Assembly: GCA_050699875.1 (NCBI GenBank)
Contig: JBOHFX010000002.1
Location: 46,602-110,601 of the forward strand
DNA from: GCA-003244245 sp050699875
GTDB lineage: Bacteria > Actinomycetota > Actinomycetes > Mycobacteriales > Pseudonocardiaceae
Direction: 5' to 3'
DNA: 64,000 nt
The notes under the pieces were generated by a model. It worked only from the letters and a program-made list of their open reading frames with translations. It had not been told where the DNA came from and searched no databases. Below are positions 33,191-42,014 of this stretch, piece after piece (the first letter of the stretch is position 1; the number at the start of each line of letters is the position of its first letter). The position numbers and the translations under genes are program-made.

Positions 33191-33949
33191 TTATGACTGG
33201 CCCATTCGGGCGGGTTCAGATTTGCGGTGGATGCGCTGCCACTCGCTTGGACTTAAGCCGTAGGCAGCGCGGAATCGTCGGGCGAAATGACCAGGATCAG
33301 AGAATCCCAGCCTGCGGGCAACGGCTGCGATTATCGGCGCTTGTGCCGAACCGCTTGCCAGGATGCGTCGAGCACCCTCGAGGCGCTCTCTGATGATCCA
33401 TTCGTGTACATGGAGCCCTTGCCGGGCGAATAGCGTGTGGAGGTATCGCAAAGAAATGTTGTGCTCAGCAGCGATGCGAGCAGGGCCGAGGTCGGCTTCG
33501 CTCAGGTGCAGGCCGATGTAGGTCGTGATGCGGGTGAACAGTGACTCGGCCAGAGCCCTGCGCGCGTCCTTATGCTCCGCAGCAGAGGTGATCAGGGCGC
33601 GGACCAGCTCGACGGTGGCGCTACCGAGCATTGTCGCCGTGTGGCGGCCCTCGACGCGATCAGCTACGTCGATCATCTGGTGGACGTGCTGGCGGGTGAG
33701 GTCGTAGAGCGGGCTTCCCTGCACTCGTGGTGCCGCCTTGCGCACGACGTCGACGGGTAGTCCTAGTTGCTCATTGTCGATATAGAGGGCCTGCGCAGCA
33801 CCTTCGCCACTCTGGATGTAGTCGAAGGCGGAGGTGAGGTCGGTCAGCTGCAGCTCGCCCACTCTGCCGACCACGTCCAGGCCACGCTGGGTGAGAGCGC
33901 AGCTTCCGCGCAGCTGTATCGCCAGCGAGATCCTCTCCGGGGCGGCCAT
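33191..33949 (-). CDS. AraC-family regulator with damaged N-terminus
   Basis: The C-terminal 110 residues are a complete AraC double HTH (IAAEHNISLRYLHTLFARQG; IAAVARRLGFSDPGHFARRFRAAYG). The preceding part, LAIQLRGSCALTQRGLDVVG to QLGLPVDVVRK, is the second half of an AraC-binding-like cupin domain. About 60-70 residues that should precede it are missing. A vestigial normal start, MTLLLDTLPEAP, is found at 33989 in a different frame, so an internal deletion joined the two. Expression from the ATG at 33949 would give a DNA-binding protein with half a sensor. Confidence 0.78.
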   Translation of the reverse strand: MAAPERISLAIQLRGSCALTQRGLDVVGRVGELQLTDLTSAFDYIQSGEGAAQALYIDNEQLGLPVDVVRKAAPRVQGSPLYDLTRQHVHQMIDVADRVEGRHTATMLGSATVELVRALITSAAEHKDARRALAESLFTRITTYIGLHLSEADLGPARIAAEHNISLRYLHTLFARQGLHVHEWIIRERLEGARRILASGSAQAPIIAAVARRLGFSDPGHFARRFRAAYGLSPSEWQRIHRKSEPARMGQS

Positions 33950-34235
33950 CCGCAGGTGCTTCGGGGAGCGTGTCTAGGAGGAGTGTCATGGTGCACTCCG
34001 TTCATCACGAACTTTTCGTGCACCGGTGCCGTGGTTCTACGCGCGAATGATATCGGCTCGAGAATTCTGGACCAAGAGGTCGGTGGCGCCGACTCGGGAA
34101 TCCGGTCAACGACTCACCGGTCCTGCCGTGCACCGTCGTCCTAGACATGTGCACGCTCAGCTCATCCGTTCTGACCCCAGCCTGGCTACGTTCGGGCTCA
34201 TCGCAGGACGAGCGCGCCAGGAGAAGGAGCACCCG

Positions 34236-34750
34236 ATGAGCACCGCGCGGCCATGGGCGCTCCAGCCAGCCGTGGAACGGCAATGAGATGGACACCTACG
34301 CCGACGACCGCGCCGAGCTCATCGAGTCCCTCGACCTCCACGAAGCGGTCCTGGTAGGGCACTCCACCGGCGGCGGCGAGATCACTCGGTACCTGGGCCG
34401 CCACGGCACGTCGCGGGTGGCCAAGGCCGTTCTCCTTGGCGCGGTCCCACCCCTGATGCTCAAGACCGACGCCAATCCCGAGGGCCTCCCGATCGATGCC
34501 TTCGACACCATCCGCACCGGCGTCGCTACCGATCGCTCCCAGTTCTACAAGGACCTGTCCGCTCCCTTCTACGGGGCGAACAGGCCCGGCTCCGAGGTGT
34601 CGCAGGGCGTCCGCGATGCATTTTGGCTGATGAGCATGCAGGTGGGGATCAGAGGTGCGCTCGAGTGCATCAGGGCCTTCTCCGATACCGACTTCACCGA
34701 GGATCTCAAGGGCCATCGACATCCCGACGTTCATCGCCCGAGGCGGGAAA
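34236..34750 (+). pseudogene. Alpha/beta hydrolase with internal deletion and frameshift
   Basis: ATG 34236 begins MSTARPW. The neighbouring frame carries HGRSSQPWNGNEMDTYADD, the family's segment from about residue 60, so the first third is deleted. The middle is intact: ALVGHSTGGGE-like nucleophile (VLVGHSTGGGEITRYLGRHG) through FSDTDFTEDLK. One extra G near 34710 then shifts the frame (AIDIPTFIARG continues elsewhere), and the acid and His are lost. It resembles the intact hydrolase at 32311 but is a different subgroup member. Confidence 0.78.
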
Positions 34751-34779
34751 GGGTATCCCGTCACGACGTGGCGGCCGGC

Positions 34780-35550
34780 TCAGCCTGCGACGGCCGCGTG
34801 CATTTCCCACAGGAGGATTTCGGCGGGTTCGGTGGCAGTGACCTTGTGCCCACCGGAGGCCGTGAAGCGCGCGGCATCGCCGGTATGCAAAGGACCGACG
34901 CCTTCGAGGGTGACCGCGCCGCGTGGTACGAACAGGTGCAGGAACGGCGCCTCGGGCAGCTGGACGTGCTGGTTGGGCTGCAAGCGGGCAGCGTAGAGGG
35001 CGGCGCAGCGATTCTTGATACGAATAGCAGAGGCGCCGTCGTGCTGTTCCATCCCGGACGCGACCGGGACCAGACCACCGGCTAGCAGTTCGTTCTCGAT
35101 CTCGAGCTGCTCGTAGCCAGGGATGATGCCGGCCTCGTCGGGTACGACCCACATCTGCACGAAATGCACCGGCTCGTTGTGGCTGGCACCGCCCTGCAGC
35201 CGCCAGGAGTCGTTCTTCTCCGAGTGCAGGATGCCCGTGCCGGCGCTCATCCGTTGAGCCAGCCCGGGGTAGATCACATCGGAGTGGCCAGTGGAGTCTT
35301 GGTGCACCAGGGAGCCCTGCAGCACCCAGGTAACGATCTCCATGTCCCGGTGTGGGTGAGTCTCAAATCCGCTGCCGGGGCGCACGATGTCATCGTTGTT
35401 GACCAGGAGCAGCCCGTGGTGGGTGTTGGCATGGTCGTAGTGGTTGCCGAAGGAGAACGAGTGCTTGGAGTTCAACCAAGAGATGTTGGTCTTGAACCGT
35501 TCGTCCGCACGGCGGATCTCCACCTGAGGGGTCACCAGTGTCGTGGTCAT
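34780..35550 (-). CDS. Pirin-family protein
   Basis: Start ATG 35550 with AAAGGA upstream, 256 residues. The bicupin N-terminal domain carries the metal ligands GFETHPHRDMEIVTWV and a later His in GTGILHSEKND, with FGNHYDHANTHHG before them. The family includes quercetin 2,3-dioxygenases (YhhW) and redox-sensing pirins. It is probably cytoplasmic and iron-binding. It lies 89 bases downstream of yceI on the same strand, and both probably respond to the MarR protein at 36296. Confidence 0.9.
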   Translation of the reverse strand: MTTTLVTPQVEIRRADERFKTNISWLNSKHSFSFGNHYDHANTHHGLLLVNNDDIVRPGSGFETHPHRDMEIVTWVLQGSLVHQDSTGHSDVIYPGLAQRMSAGTGILHSEKNDSWRLQGGASHNEPVHFVQMWVVPDEAGIIPGYEQLEIENELLAGGLVPVASGMEQHDGASAIRIKNRCAALYAARLQPNQHVQLPEAPFLHLFVPRGAVTLEGVGPLHTGDAARFTASGGHKVTATEPAEILLWEMHAAVAG

Positions 35551-35639
35551 CAAATGTCCTTTCCCCCAAGGCTCGAGGGAGCGGGGGTTGGGGTCCGCTC
35601 CGCCGGCCACGAGGCGTGGTCAGCGGAGCGGCGGGTTTA

Positions 35640-36197
35640 TCAGGCGGTTTTGACTGCGGAGACCTCGAACTCCAACACGATCTTGTCGCTGACCAGCACG
35701 CCACCGGCCTCTAGCGTGGCATTCCAGGTGACGCCGTAGTCCTTGCGGTTGATCGTCACCGAGCCCTCGAAGCCGGCCCGCACGTTGCCGAACGGGTCGG
35801 TCGCCAGGCCCTCATAGGTGACGGGGATTGTCACCGAGTTGGTGACGCCCTTGATCGTGAGGTCGCCGGTCAGCTCGAAGCTGGTGTCGCTGGTCTGGCG
35901 GACAGCGGTGGAGACGAAAGTGATCTCGGGGTAGGACTCCGTCGCCAGGAAGTCGTTGTTACGCAGATGCTCGTCGCGCTGGGCATTGCGGGTGTCGATG
36001 CTCGCCGTCTTGATCGTCACCTTGACGGTGGAGTTGGCCGGGTTGTCACCGTCGAGCACGGCGACGCCCTCGAACTCCTTGAATGCACCGCGGACCTTGG
36101 TCACCATTGCGTGCCGGGCGACGAACCCGATGTGGGTGTGCGCCGGGTCGATGGTGTAGGCGCCGGCCAGGTCGGTGGTGGCGGTGGGTGTGGTCAT
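35640..36197 (-). CDS. YceI-family protein
   Basis: GAGGAG upstream of the ATG at 36197. The 185-residue beta-barrel protein begins MTTPTATTDLAGAYTIDPAHTHIGFVARHAMVT and contains FKEFEGVAVLDG, DEHLRNNDFLATESYPEITF and LEFEVSAVK, the standard YceI blocks. The fold is lipocalin-like and binds polyprenoid or fatty ligands. No signal peptide is seen, so unlike E. coli YceI it should be cytoplasmic. Twin MarR-type operators lie directly upstream. Confidence 0.92.
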   Translation of the reverse strand: MTTPTATTDLAGAYTIDPAHTHIGFVARHAMVTKVRGAFKEFEGVAVLDGDNPANSTVKVTIKTASIDTRNAQRDEHLRNNDFLATESYPEITFVSTAVRQTSDTSFELTGDLTIKGVTNSVTIPVTYEGLATDPFGNVRAGFEGSVTINRKDYGVTWNATLEAGGVLVSDKIVLEFEVSAVKTA

Positions 36198-36231
36198 CTC
36201 GGTTTCTCCTCTGGCCCGGTCATCCGGACTG

Positions 36232-36287
36232 AATGACCTGTCATGTATCTTCAACATGCATGACAGGTCATTAATTCCAGGTAGAAT
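36232..36287. promoter_or_regulatory. Twin palindromic operators and a leaderless marR promoter
   Basis: AATGACCTGTCATG (36232-36245) and CATGACAGGTCATT (36259-36272) are perfect inverted copies. Each is also nearly self-palindromic (ATGAC-N2-GTCAT); centres are 27 bp apart. A -10-like TAGAAT at 36282-36287 puts the marR transcription start at or next to its ATG (36296), and the right operator covers the -35 region. Confidence 0.75.
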
Positions 36288-36295
36288 GAACGACC

Positions 36296-36766
36296 ATGAA
36301 CACGCGATGGCTCGACGTAGGCGAGCAGCGTGCCTGGCGGGCTTACCTGCGGATGCACGGGCAGCTGGTCGCCCGGCTCAACCGGCAACTGCAGATCGAT
36401 TCCGGTCTGTCCCTTGCCGACTACGAGGTCCTTGTCCAGCTCACCGAGGCCCCGGACGGACGCCTGCGGCCGTTCGAGGTCCAGCGGGGTTTGCAGTGGG
36501 AGCAGAGCCGCCTGTCGCATCATCTGACCCGGATGCAGAACCGCGGCCTGGTCAGCCGCGAGGGGTGCACCGACGACGGCCGCGGAGCTTTCGTCGTGCT
36601 CACCGACGCCGGGCGCCGGGCCATCGAAGCCGCGGCGCCCGGTCACGTCGACACCGTCCGGCGTCTGTTCTTCGACGGACTCACCCGCAACCAGATCACC
36701 ATGCTCGGACAGCTATCCACCCAGGTACTCGATCGACTCGACGCGTCCACCGAAGTCGCGACCTGA
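36296..36766 (+). CDS. MarR-family transcriptional regulator
   Basis: A 156-residue protein: ADYEVLVQLTEAPDGRLRPFEVQRGLQWEQSRLSHHLTRMQNRGLV is the winged HTH, followed by the wing REGCTDDGRGAFVVLTDAG. Cys in the wing (REGCTDD) could be a redox switch as in OhrR/DUF24-like sensors, but this is speculative. It is divergent from yceI-pirin across twin operators and is probably their repressor. Translation is likely leaderless. Confidence 0.88.
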   Translation: MNTRWLDVGEQRAWRAYLRMHGQLVARLNRQLQIDSGLSLADYEVLVQLTEAPDGRLRPFEVQRGLQWEQSRLSHHLTRMQNRGLVSREGCTDDGRGAFVVLTDAGRRAIEAAAPGHVDTVRRLFFDGLTRNQITMLGQLSTQVLDRLDASTEVAT

Positions 36767-36781
36767 GGCGTCCCGCGCAGG

Positions 36782-37000
36782 CTAGAGGTGGGTGTCGTGG
36801 CGGAACAGGGCCGTCCAGAGGAAGGGCTCGCCGAAACGAGGGGATTCGGGGGCTCGTCGCGCATGCGGCGCAGTTCCACTTCCGTCAGGTGAGAGAAGAT
36901 CCAGCGCAGCGACTCCGGCGTGTAGCCGAGCCCGCCACCCAACCGAGAGTGGCGGTAGAACTGGGCGTCGGGGAGCTCGGAGCCCATCTCGCCGGCCAGG
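36782..37000 (-). pseudogene. Decayed C-terminal fragment of an unidentified protein
   Basis: One frame reads GSELPDAQFYRHSRLGGGLG and YTPESLRWIFSHLTEVELRR. The natural end, RFGEPFLWTALFRHDTHL with stop at 36782, lies in a second frame. One indel in a G-rich run near 36845 separates them. The composition is clearly protein-like, but I do not recognise the family. Confidence 0.5.
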
Positions 37001-37009
37001 CGCAGCACG

Positions 37010-37285
37010 ATCGACGACCCGGAGCAGGACTCGACGCCGGAGCTGGTGGCCGACGACGTCCGCCGCGTGCTGCAGGCGGTCACCCACGAGCCGGCGCTGG
37101 TGTTCGGAAGTAGCGGTGACGCCGTCACCGGACTCGCGCTGGTCGCTCGGTAGCCGGAGTAGGTGCGCACGCTCGTCGCTCACGAGCCTCCGTTGGTCGA
37201 GGTGCTGCCAGACGCCGAGCAGATCCGCGCCCAGGTCCGGGATGTCTACGACACCTACCGTGCCGAGGGTGTCGGCGTGGCGATC
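37010..37285 (+). pseudogene. Alpha/beta hydrolase fragment with two in-frame stops
   Basis: The frame reads STPELVADDVRRVLQAV, PALVFGSSGDAVTGLALVAR, then TAG (37151), Pro-Glu, TAG (37160), and VRTLVAHEPPLVEVLPDAEQ to YDTYRAEGVGVA. Homologues have R-H-P-E-R at the stop positions. The nucleophile elbow is GSSGD instead of the usual GSSGG. Both ends are missing. Confidence 0.72.
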
Positions 37286-37287
37286 GT

Positions 37288-38409
37288 TTACACGAATCCG
37301 CTCGGCCGCCATGAGCTGCGCGCCCGGACGGCCGCCATGGCGCGGTTCACCACGCCGGGGTAGGTCTTGCCCGGGTACCAGGGCTGGCCCGTGACCCGGT
37401 CGAAACCCGGGATGGTCTGCATGTGCTCGACCATCCGGGCGCGCATGGCGGCATCCGGGAGCGGCCCTCGGCACGCCTGCATGTTGTCCGTCAGATGGTC
37501 CGGAATCGAGGTCGCGGGGAGGACGACGGTGACCGCCGGGTGTGAGATGACCCACTTCAAGAAGTACTGAGACCAGCTACGAATGCCCAGCTCGGCGGCG
37601 AAGCCGGGTAGCGGCCGGTCAGCCACCAGCTGGTGCAGGCGGCCTTTCTCCAGTGGCATGTTGACCATGACCGCGACGCCCCGATCCGCCGCGGCCGGGA
37701 GGATGCGCTGCTCGGCTGCCCGTTCGGCGATGGAGTAGCGGGCCTGTACGAAGTCCACGTCCCCGGTCTCCACCCAGTACGCCAGCGGGCCGTAGTACGC
37801 CGGATCATGGTGGGTGACTCCGAGCCGCTGGATCCGTCCCTCGGCCTTCCAGGCATGCAGAATCGGTACGATGATCTCGACGTTGACCAGGGTGTGGCAC
37901 TGCATGACGTTCAGCGGTGCGGTGCGGGACAGCCGCCGCATCGAGTTCTCCAGGCTGCGCGTGGCGTGCGACTCGTCCCAGAGGTGCTCCCCGGTCGCCC
38001 AGATCTTGTTCGTGATGAACAGCTCGTTCTGGATGTTGGCCGGCACCGCGTAGCGGGCGATGTTCTCCTCGGACAGACCGTAGAGCGGTGAGGTGTCGAC
38101 GACCCGCCCGCCGGCTTCCCAGAATCGACGCAAGACTTCCGCGCGCTGGGCGCGGTCGGGCTCGGGCAGGGCATCGAAGGTCTGAAAGGTGCCGAGCCCG
38201 ACCGCCGGCAGGGTGATGTCACTGCCCGGGATCTGCTTGCGGATCAGGTCGTCGGCCGAAGCGGTCGGCGGGGTGACCGGCCCGGACGTGGCTGCGTAGG
38301 CACCGCCGCCGACCGCGGCGGCGACCGCCCCGAGACCGCCGGCCTGCAGAAGTCGCCGCCTGGTCGGCCGCCACGGCTGCCGGCTATGCTGTCGGCCTTG
38401 TTCGGGCAT
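37288..38409 (-). CDS. Tat-exported aldo/keto reductase
   Basis: A 373-residue protein with a twin-arginine signal (RPTRRRLLQAGGLGAVAAAVGGGAYA, given here in two parts: RPTRRRLLQAGG and a hydrophobic stretch ending AYA). The mature AKR begins DLIRKQIPGSDITLPAVGLG. It keeps the active-site Asp-Tyr (VVDTSPLYG) and Lys (FITNKIW). The catalytic His position is in VMQCHTLV. The C-terminus after YPGKTYPGVV may extend past the family end. It is predicted to act outside the membrane. A LysR gene is divergent, with palindromes between. Confidence 0.87.
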   Translation of the reverse strand: MPEQGRQHSRQPWRPTRRRLLQAGGLGAVAAAVGGGAYAATSGPVTPPTASADDLIRKQIPGSDITLPAVGLGTFQTFDALPEPDRAQRAEVLRRFWEAGGRVVDTSPLYGLSEENIARYAVPANIQNELFITNKIWATGEHLWDESHATRSLENSMRRLSRTAPLNVMQCHTLVNVEIIVPILHAWKAEGRIQRLGVTHHDPAYYGPLAYWVETGDVDFVQARYSIAERAAEQRILPAAADRGVAVMVNMPLEKGRLHQLVADRPLPGFAAELGIRSWSQYFLKWVISHPAVTVVLPATSIPDHLTDNMQACRGPLPDAAMRARMVEHMQTIPGFDRVTGQPWYPGKTYPGVVNRAMAAVRARSSWRPSGFV

Positions 38410-38446
38410 GTCAATGCCTTTCGAATTCCCTAGTGGTGCGTTTCCG

Positions 38447-38505
38447 TCTCATGTCATGAGAAGGCTGACCCCACCGCTGATACCTGCGCGACAACTCGAG
38501 GTTGT
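38447..38505. promoter_or_regulatory. Two palindromes between AKR and lysR
   Basis: TCTCATGTCATGAGA (38447-38461) is perfect around a central T. ACAACTCGAGGTTGT (38491-38505) has perfect five-base arms around TCGAG. Their positions between divergent promoters fit LysR recognition and activation sites. Confidence 0.55.
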
Positions 38506-38561
38506 CTGCTCAGTGGCCTTAATGCACAGACCTGTTCGGCACCGGCCAGTACCTTTTGGGT

Positions 38562-39458
38562 ATGCCGATCGATCTGCGTGCCATGCGCTACGTCATCGCG
38601 ATCGCGGAGACCGGTGGCTTCCAGCGCGCCGCCGAGCGGCTGCACATGGCGCAGCCGCCACTAAGCCGGCAGATCCGGGCGCTCGAACGCGAGCTGGGCG
38701 TCACCTTGTTCCACCGTCGTCCTAGCCGCCTCACCGCGGAGGGGCGTGTCTTCGTCGACGCGGCCCGCGCGATCCTGGCCGACGTCGATCGGGCCGTCGC
38801 GGCCACCAGAGGAGCAGGGCAAGCCGAAGTCGGCGTAGTTCGCGTCGGCTACGGACCGATGTCCGGGTACTCCGACATACCTCGACTGGTGGCAGCGGTG
38901 CGCGAACGCCAACCCGGTATCCGGCTTGAGGCGCGTGAGATGTGGGATACCGAACTCGGCTCGGCACTGCTAGAAAACGATCTTGACATCGCGATCGGAC
39001 GGCACCTGCTGATCGGTGGCGACGTGGCTCGGCGCGTGCTGTGGCGGGAGCCGTACCTGGTCGTCGTCGGTGACGGCCACCCGCTGGCCGATCGCCGTTC
39101 GGTGGCGCTGCGTGAGCTACGCGGCGAGACGTTCCGCTTCCTGCCCCGGCGTTTCGCGCCGCGCTACTACGACGCCGTGTTGGCGGCGCTGCGGGCTACC
39201 GGCGAGGAGTTCACCGTGTGGGAGAACCCCGCTCCCGGCCTGCGCAACTACGGCGACCTGCGAACGGGCGGCTTCATGCTGCTCCCCGGATCGATCGAGG
39301 AGTCGCTGCCGGCAACACTGCGCTGCCTACGGGTGCGCGACCCGCTGCCTGCGGTAGAGCTGGAGATGGTCTGGCGCCCGGCAGCCGGTAAGCCAACGGA
39401 AGCGGTGCTGGCAATCGCCCAGACGATCCCCTACCGCCCAGTCGTCGGGGCGTCCTGA
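38562..39458 (+). CDS. LysR-family transcriptional regulator
   Basis: ATG 38562 gives 298 residues. The N-terminal HTH is MRYVIAIAETGGFQRAAERLHMAQPPLSRQIRALERELG, and the linker helix VDAARAILADVDRAV follows. The periplasmic-binding-like effector domain runs from about residue 90 (VGVVRVGYGPM). The length and layout are standard. It probably controls the divergent AKR gene; the isochorismatase gene downstream is a second candidate. Confidence 0.9.
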   Translation: MPIDLRAMRYVIAIAETGGFQRAAERLHMAQPPLSRQIRALERELGVTLFHRRPSRLTAEGRVFVDAARAILADVDRAVAATRGAGQAEVGVVRVGYGPMSGYSDIPRLVAAVRERQPGIRLEAREMWDTELGSALLENDLDIAIGRHLLIGGDVARRVLWREPYLVVVGDGHPLADRRSVALRELRGETFRFLPRRFAPRYYDAVLAALRATGEEFTVWENPAPGLRNYGDLRTGGFMLLPGSIEESLPATLRCLRVRDPLPAVELEMVWRPAAGKPTEAVLAIAQTIPYRPVVGAS

Positions 39459-39545
39459 TGTCTATCGGAATATCCGCCGTAGGTATCTAAAGCCACTAGA
39501 CTTGCCGAAACTGGCATGGCCCCGCCCCGGAACGAGGAGGCCAGC

Positions 39546-40151
39546 ATGGCGATCGATCCCAAGACCACCGCCGTCGTGCTGATCGAGTATCAGAACGACT
39601 TCACCTCCGAGGGCGGCGTCCTACACGGTGCGGTCGAAGCGGTGATGGACAAGACCAACATGCTGGCGAACACCAAGCAGGTAGTCGACGCCGCCCGAGC
39701 CGCCGGTGTGACGGTGATGCACGCCCCCATCACCTTTGCCAGGGGATACGGCGAGCTGAGCGCGCATCCCTACGGGATCTTGAAGGGCGTCGTGGACGGC
39801 CAGTGCTTCGTCAAGGGCAGCTGGGGCGCCGCCATCACCGACGAGTTGGCGCCCCAAGAGGGCGACATCGTGATCGAGGGCAAGCGGGGCCTGGACACCT
39901 TCGCCAGCACCAATCTCGATTTCATCCTCCGCAGCAAGGCAATCACGACGATCGCCCTTGGCGGCTTTCTCACCAACTGCTGCGTCGAGTCGACGATGCG
40001 GACCGGCTACGAACACGGCTACCAGGTCCTGACGCTCACCGACTGCATGGCGGCGACGTCACTGGAGCAGCACGACAACGCCATCGCCTACGACTTCCCG
40101 ATGTTTTCGAAGCCGACGACCTCACGGGATTTCATCGGCGAGCTTGGCTGA
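39546..40151 (+). CDS. Isochorismatase-like cysteine hydrolase
   Basis: GGAGG upstream selects the ATG at 39546, giving 201 residues. The catalytic triad is visible: Asp18 (LIEYQNDF), Lys113 (EGKRGLDTF) and Cys146 (FLTNCCVEST). The family includes isochorismatases, nicotinamidases and ureidoacrylate hydrolases. The preceding YQNDF and RGLDTFASTNLDF favour a general amidase-like group. The substrate is unknown. It follows lysR and precedes an SDR gene. Confidence 0.9.
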   Translation: MAIDPKTTAVVLIEYQNDFTSEGGVLHGAVEAVMDKTNMLANTKQVVDAARAAGVTVMHAPITFARGYGELSAHPYGILKGVVDGQCFVKGSWGAAITDELAPQEGDIVIEGKRGLDTFASTNLDFILRSKAITTIALGGFLTNCCVESTMRTGYEHGYQVLTLTDCMAATSLEQHDNAIAYDFPMFSKPTTSRDFIGELG

Positions 40152-40550
40152 ACCGAGCGCCCGGTCTCGCAAGCGTTCAAGGGTTGCAGCGACTCTCGAC
40201 CCTGGTGCGCCGGGTCGCGCTTATACCCAGGCCAAGGACCCGAGCGTGAGGTCCGGGTTGATGGCTACCGCTGGCCGCAACGCACTCAAACGGTGGCGGT
40301 CAGCGTGGCTGTCAGGTTCGGGTGATGGGCTCGGCTCGGGGCCGGGTTCAGGTTCGGGTGGGTGTTCCCAGATGTGGGAGTCTTCCCAGCCCGACGATGG
40401 CCAGCGCGACTTCCTCTTCCAGCTCCGGTGCGTGCGCGCACCGCTGCGCGAGTCGCTAAGCGCGATAAGCGCGTCACGAGTTCGAATTCGCCACCGTCGA
40501 GACGTTGGCCCAACCGGCCCGCTGAGCAGGCTAGACCAAGGAGACCGACC
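40152..40550. other. Intergenic stretch with G-rich short repeats
   Basis: No supported gene. GGTTCGGGT-type repeats lie near 40313-40365. A minus-strand frame (GEFELVTRLSRLATRAAVRA) is protein-like over about 25 residues but has no start or recognised family. A ribosome site (AAGGAG) at the right end belongs to the SDR gene. Confidence 0.45.
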
Positions 40551-41273
<723 letters not shown>

Positions 41274-42014
41274 CTAAAGCCCTGCGCCTGCCCTCGACTG
41301 TGCGCCCCTAGGGCATCGTTGGGCAGGCTGGGTCAAGGCGTCGTCGCTCTCATCGAGTGTGGCGGCGCTCTCACAACGCCTGAGAGGCCGCCCTCAGCGT
41401 GGCGTCTTGGTCAGCCCTACCAAGATCAAAAAGGTGTGACCGGGGTCGGCGTATCAGGGTGTGTGCGTGGTGGCTCTGTTAGGAGAGATCAAGCTGTTAC
41501 CTGTCAGGGAGGCCGATGCGGACCACCTGCCGGTCTGCGCGACCGGCAACAGCAGGCAGGCAGCGACGACGGTCGCCGGGACGGCCAGTGTCAGTCGCCG
41601 CCCCGATGGGGTGGCTGGTGGGGATCCGGTGGTCGACATTCCTGCACCTGATGAGTGATCCGGTAGCCGGCCTGGATGGCGTTGTGGTCGATGAACGACC
41701 ACATCACGCCGTACTGGGGCAAGTTGAGCGTGTGGTGATGTGCCGTGACCACATAGGCCGCGCAGCCGGGCACGGTCGAGAACAGTGGGCCCTGCAAGGT
41801 GAAGGTCGTCCCGTCCTGGCCACGAAAGGGGTGGGGTTCGACGCCACGGTCCAGCTCGTGGAGTGCTCGCTGAGCGGGGAGGAACGGGGTGCCTTCCACG
41901 CTTGCCACCCGGTCCACGTTTTGGAGGTGGCTGAGCGCCGTATTGCGGCCGATGCCGTCTTTTGTGGTGGCCGCTGGCCGGCTTCGCTGCTGGCCGAGAT
42001 GGCAAAGGTCAGAC
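41274..42014. other. Gene-poor 0.74-kb stretch
   Basis: No complete gene is convincing. Minus-strand frames hold protein-like stretches: LNLPQYGVMWSFIDHNAIQA, and a signal-peptide-like start near 41640, RRLTLAVPATVVAACLLLPV. They overlap in different frames and I recognise neither. They may be remains of a secreted protein gene. Confidence 0.4.
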
